Assembly: GCA_964529005.1 (NCBI GenBank)
Contig: CAZGUH010000087.1
Span: 1 to 5,976 of the forward strand
Direction: 5' to 3'
Length of the DNA stretch: 5,976 nt
From: CAZGUH01 sp964529005
GTDB taxonomy: Bacteria; Actinomycetota; Acidimicrobiia; Acidimicrobiales; Ilumatobacteraceae
A program made the translations under genes and the position numbers. The notes under the pieces were generated by a model. That model did no database searches. It was not told the origin of the DNA and was given only the letters and a program-made list of their open reading frames with translations. Shown piece by piece: positions 5,948 to 5,976 of this stretch (positions within the stretch are counted from its first letter, which is position 1; every line of letters begins with the position of its first letter).

Positions 5948-5976
5948 ACTCGCCATCGCAGACGACGCCGCCTGAC

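Overview
The window is very GC-rich with dense, closely spaced genes. Its protein style (tandem universal stress protein, COG2345-type regulator remnant, Ala/Arg-rich membrane proteins) suggests a high-GC actinobacterium, possibly Acidimicrobiia-like. This is an inference from composition and gene families; no rRNA or other taxonomic marker is present.

Layout. Positions 58-924 (+) encode a tandem-domain universal stress protein, followed by a hairpin at 937-959. Positions about 1011-1560 (-) hold the wreck of a winged-helix regulator of the COG2345/SufR-like type. It can be followed only by switching reading frame four times, and it appears to have lost an internal segment. About 250 bases of leader, which include an AT-rich patch and a possible promoter, separate this remnant from a five-gene run on the + strand.

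The + strand run. (1) 1807-2835 is a RIC/ScdA-type di-iron repair protein (DUF542 plus hemerythrin domain) with an added N-terminal CPVC, HMA-like domain. (2) 2912-4144 is a roughly 12-segment membrane protein resembling NnrS and the membrane domain of actinobacterial multicopper oxidases. (3) 4137-4598 is a small hemerythrin-like protein beginning with a Cys-rich tip. (4) 4598-5422 is a YwiC-like membrane protein. (5) 5472-5930 is a four-segment His-containing CopD-like membrane protein. Genes 2-3 and 3-4 overlap, so they are probably translationally coupled. A perfect 9-bp inverted repeat overlaps the last stop codon and may end the transcript.

How they may work together. Two non-heme di-iron proteins with three polytopic membrane proteins from families tied to NO, nitrate or copper chemistry suggest a nitrosative-stress, low-oxygen or metal-handling module. 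The neighbouring universal stress protein fits the same physiology. The regulator remnant lies divergently beside the operon, where a local Fe-S/redox repressor would be expected, so the operon may have lost its own regulator. The joint function is inferred; the domain motifs and gene order are seen directly.
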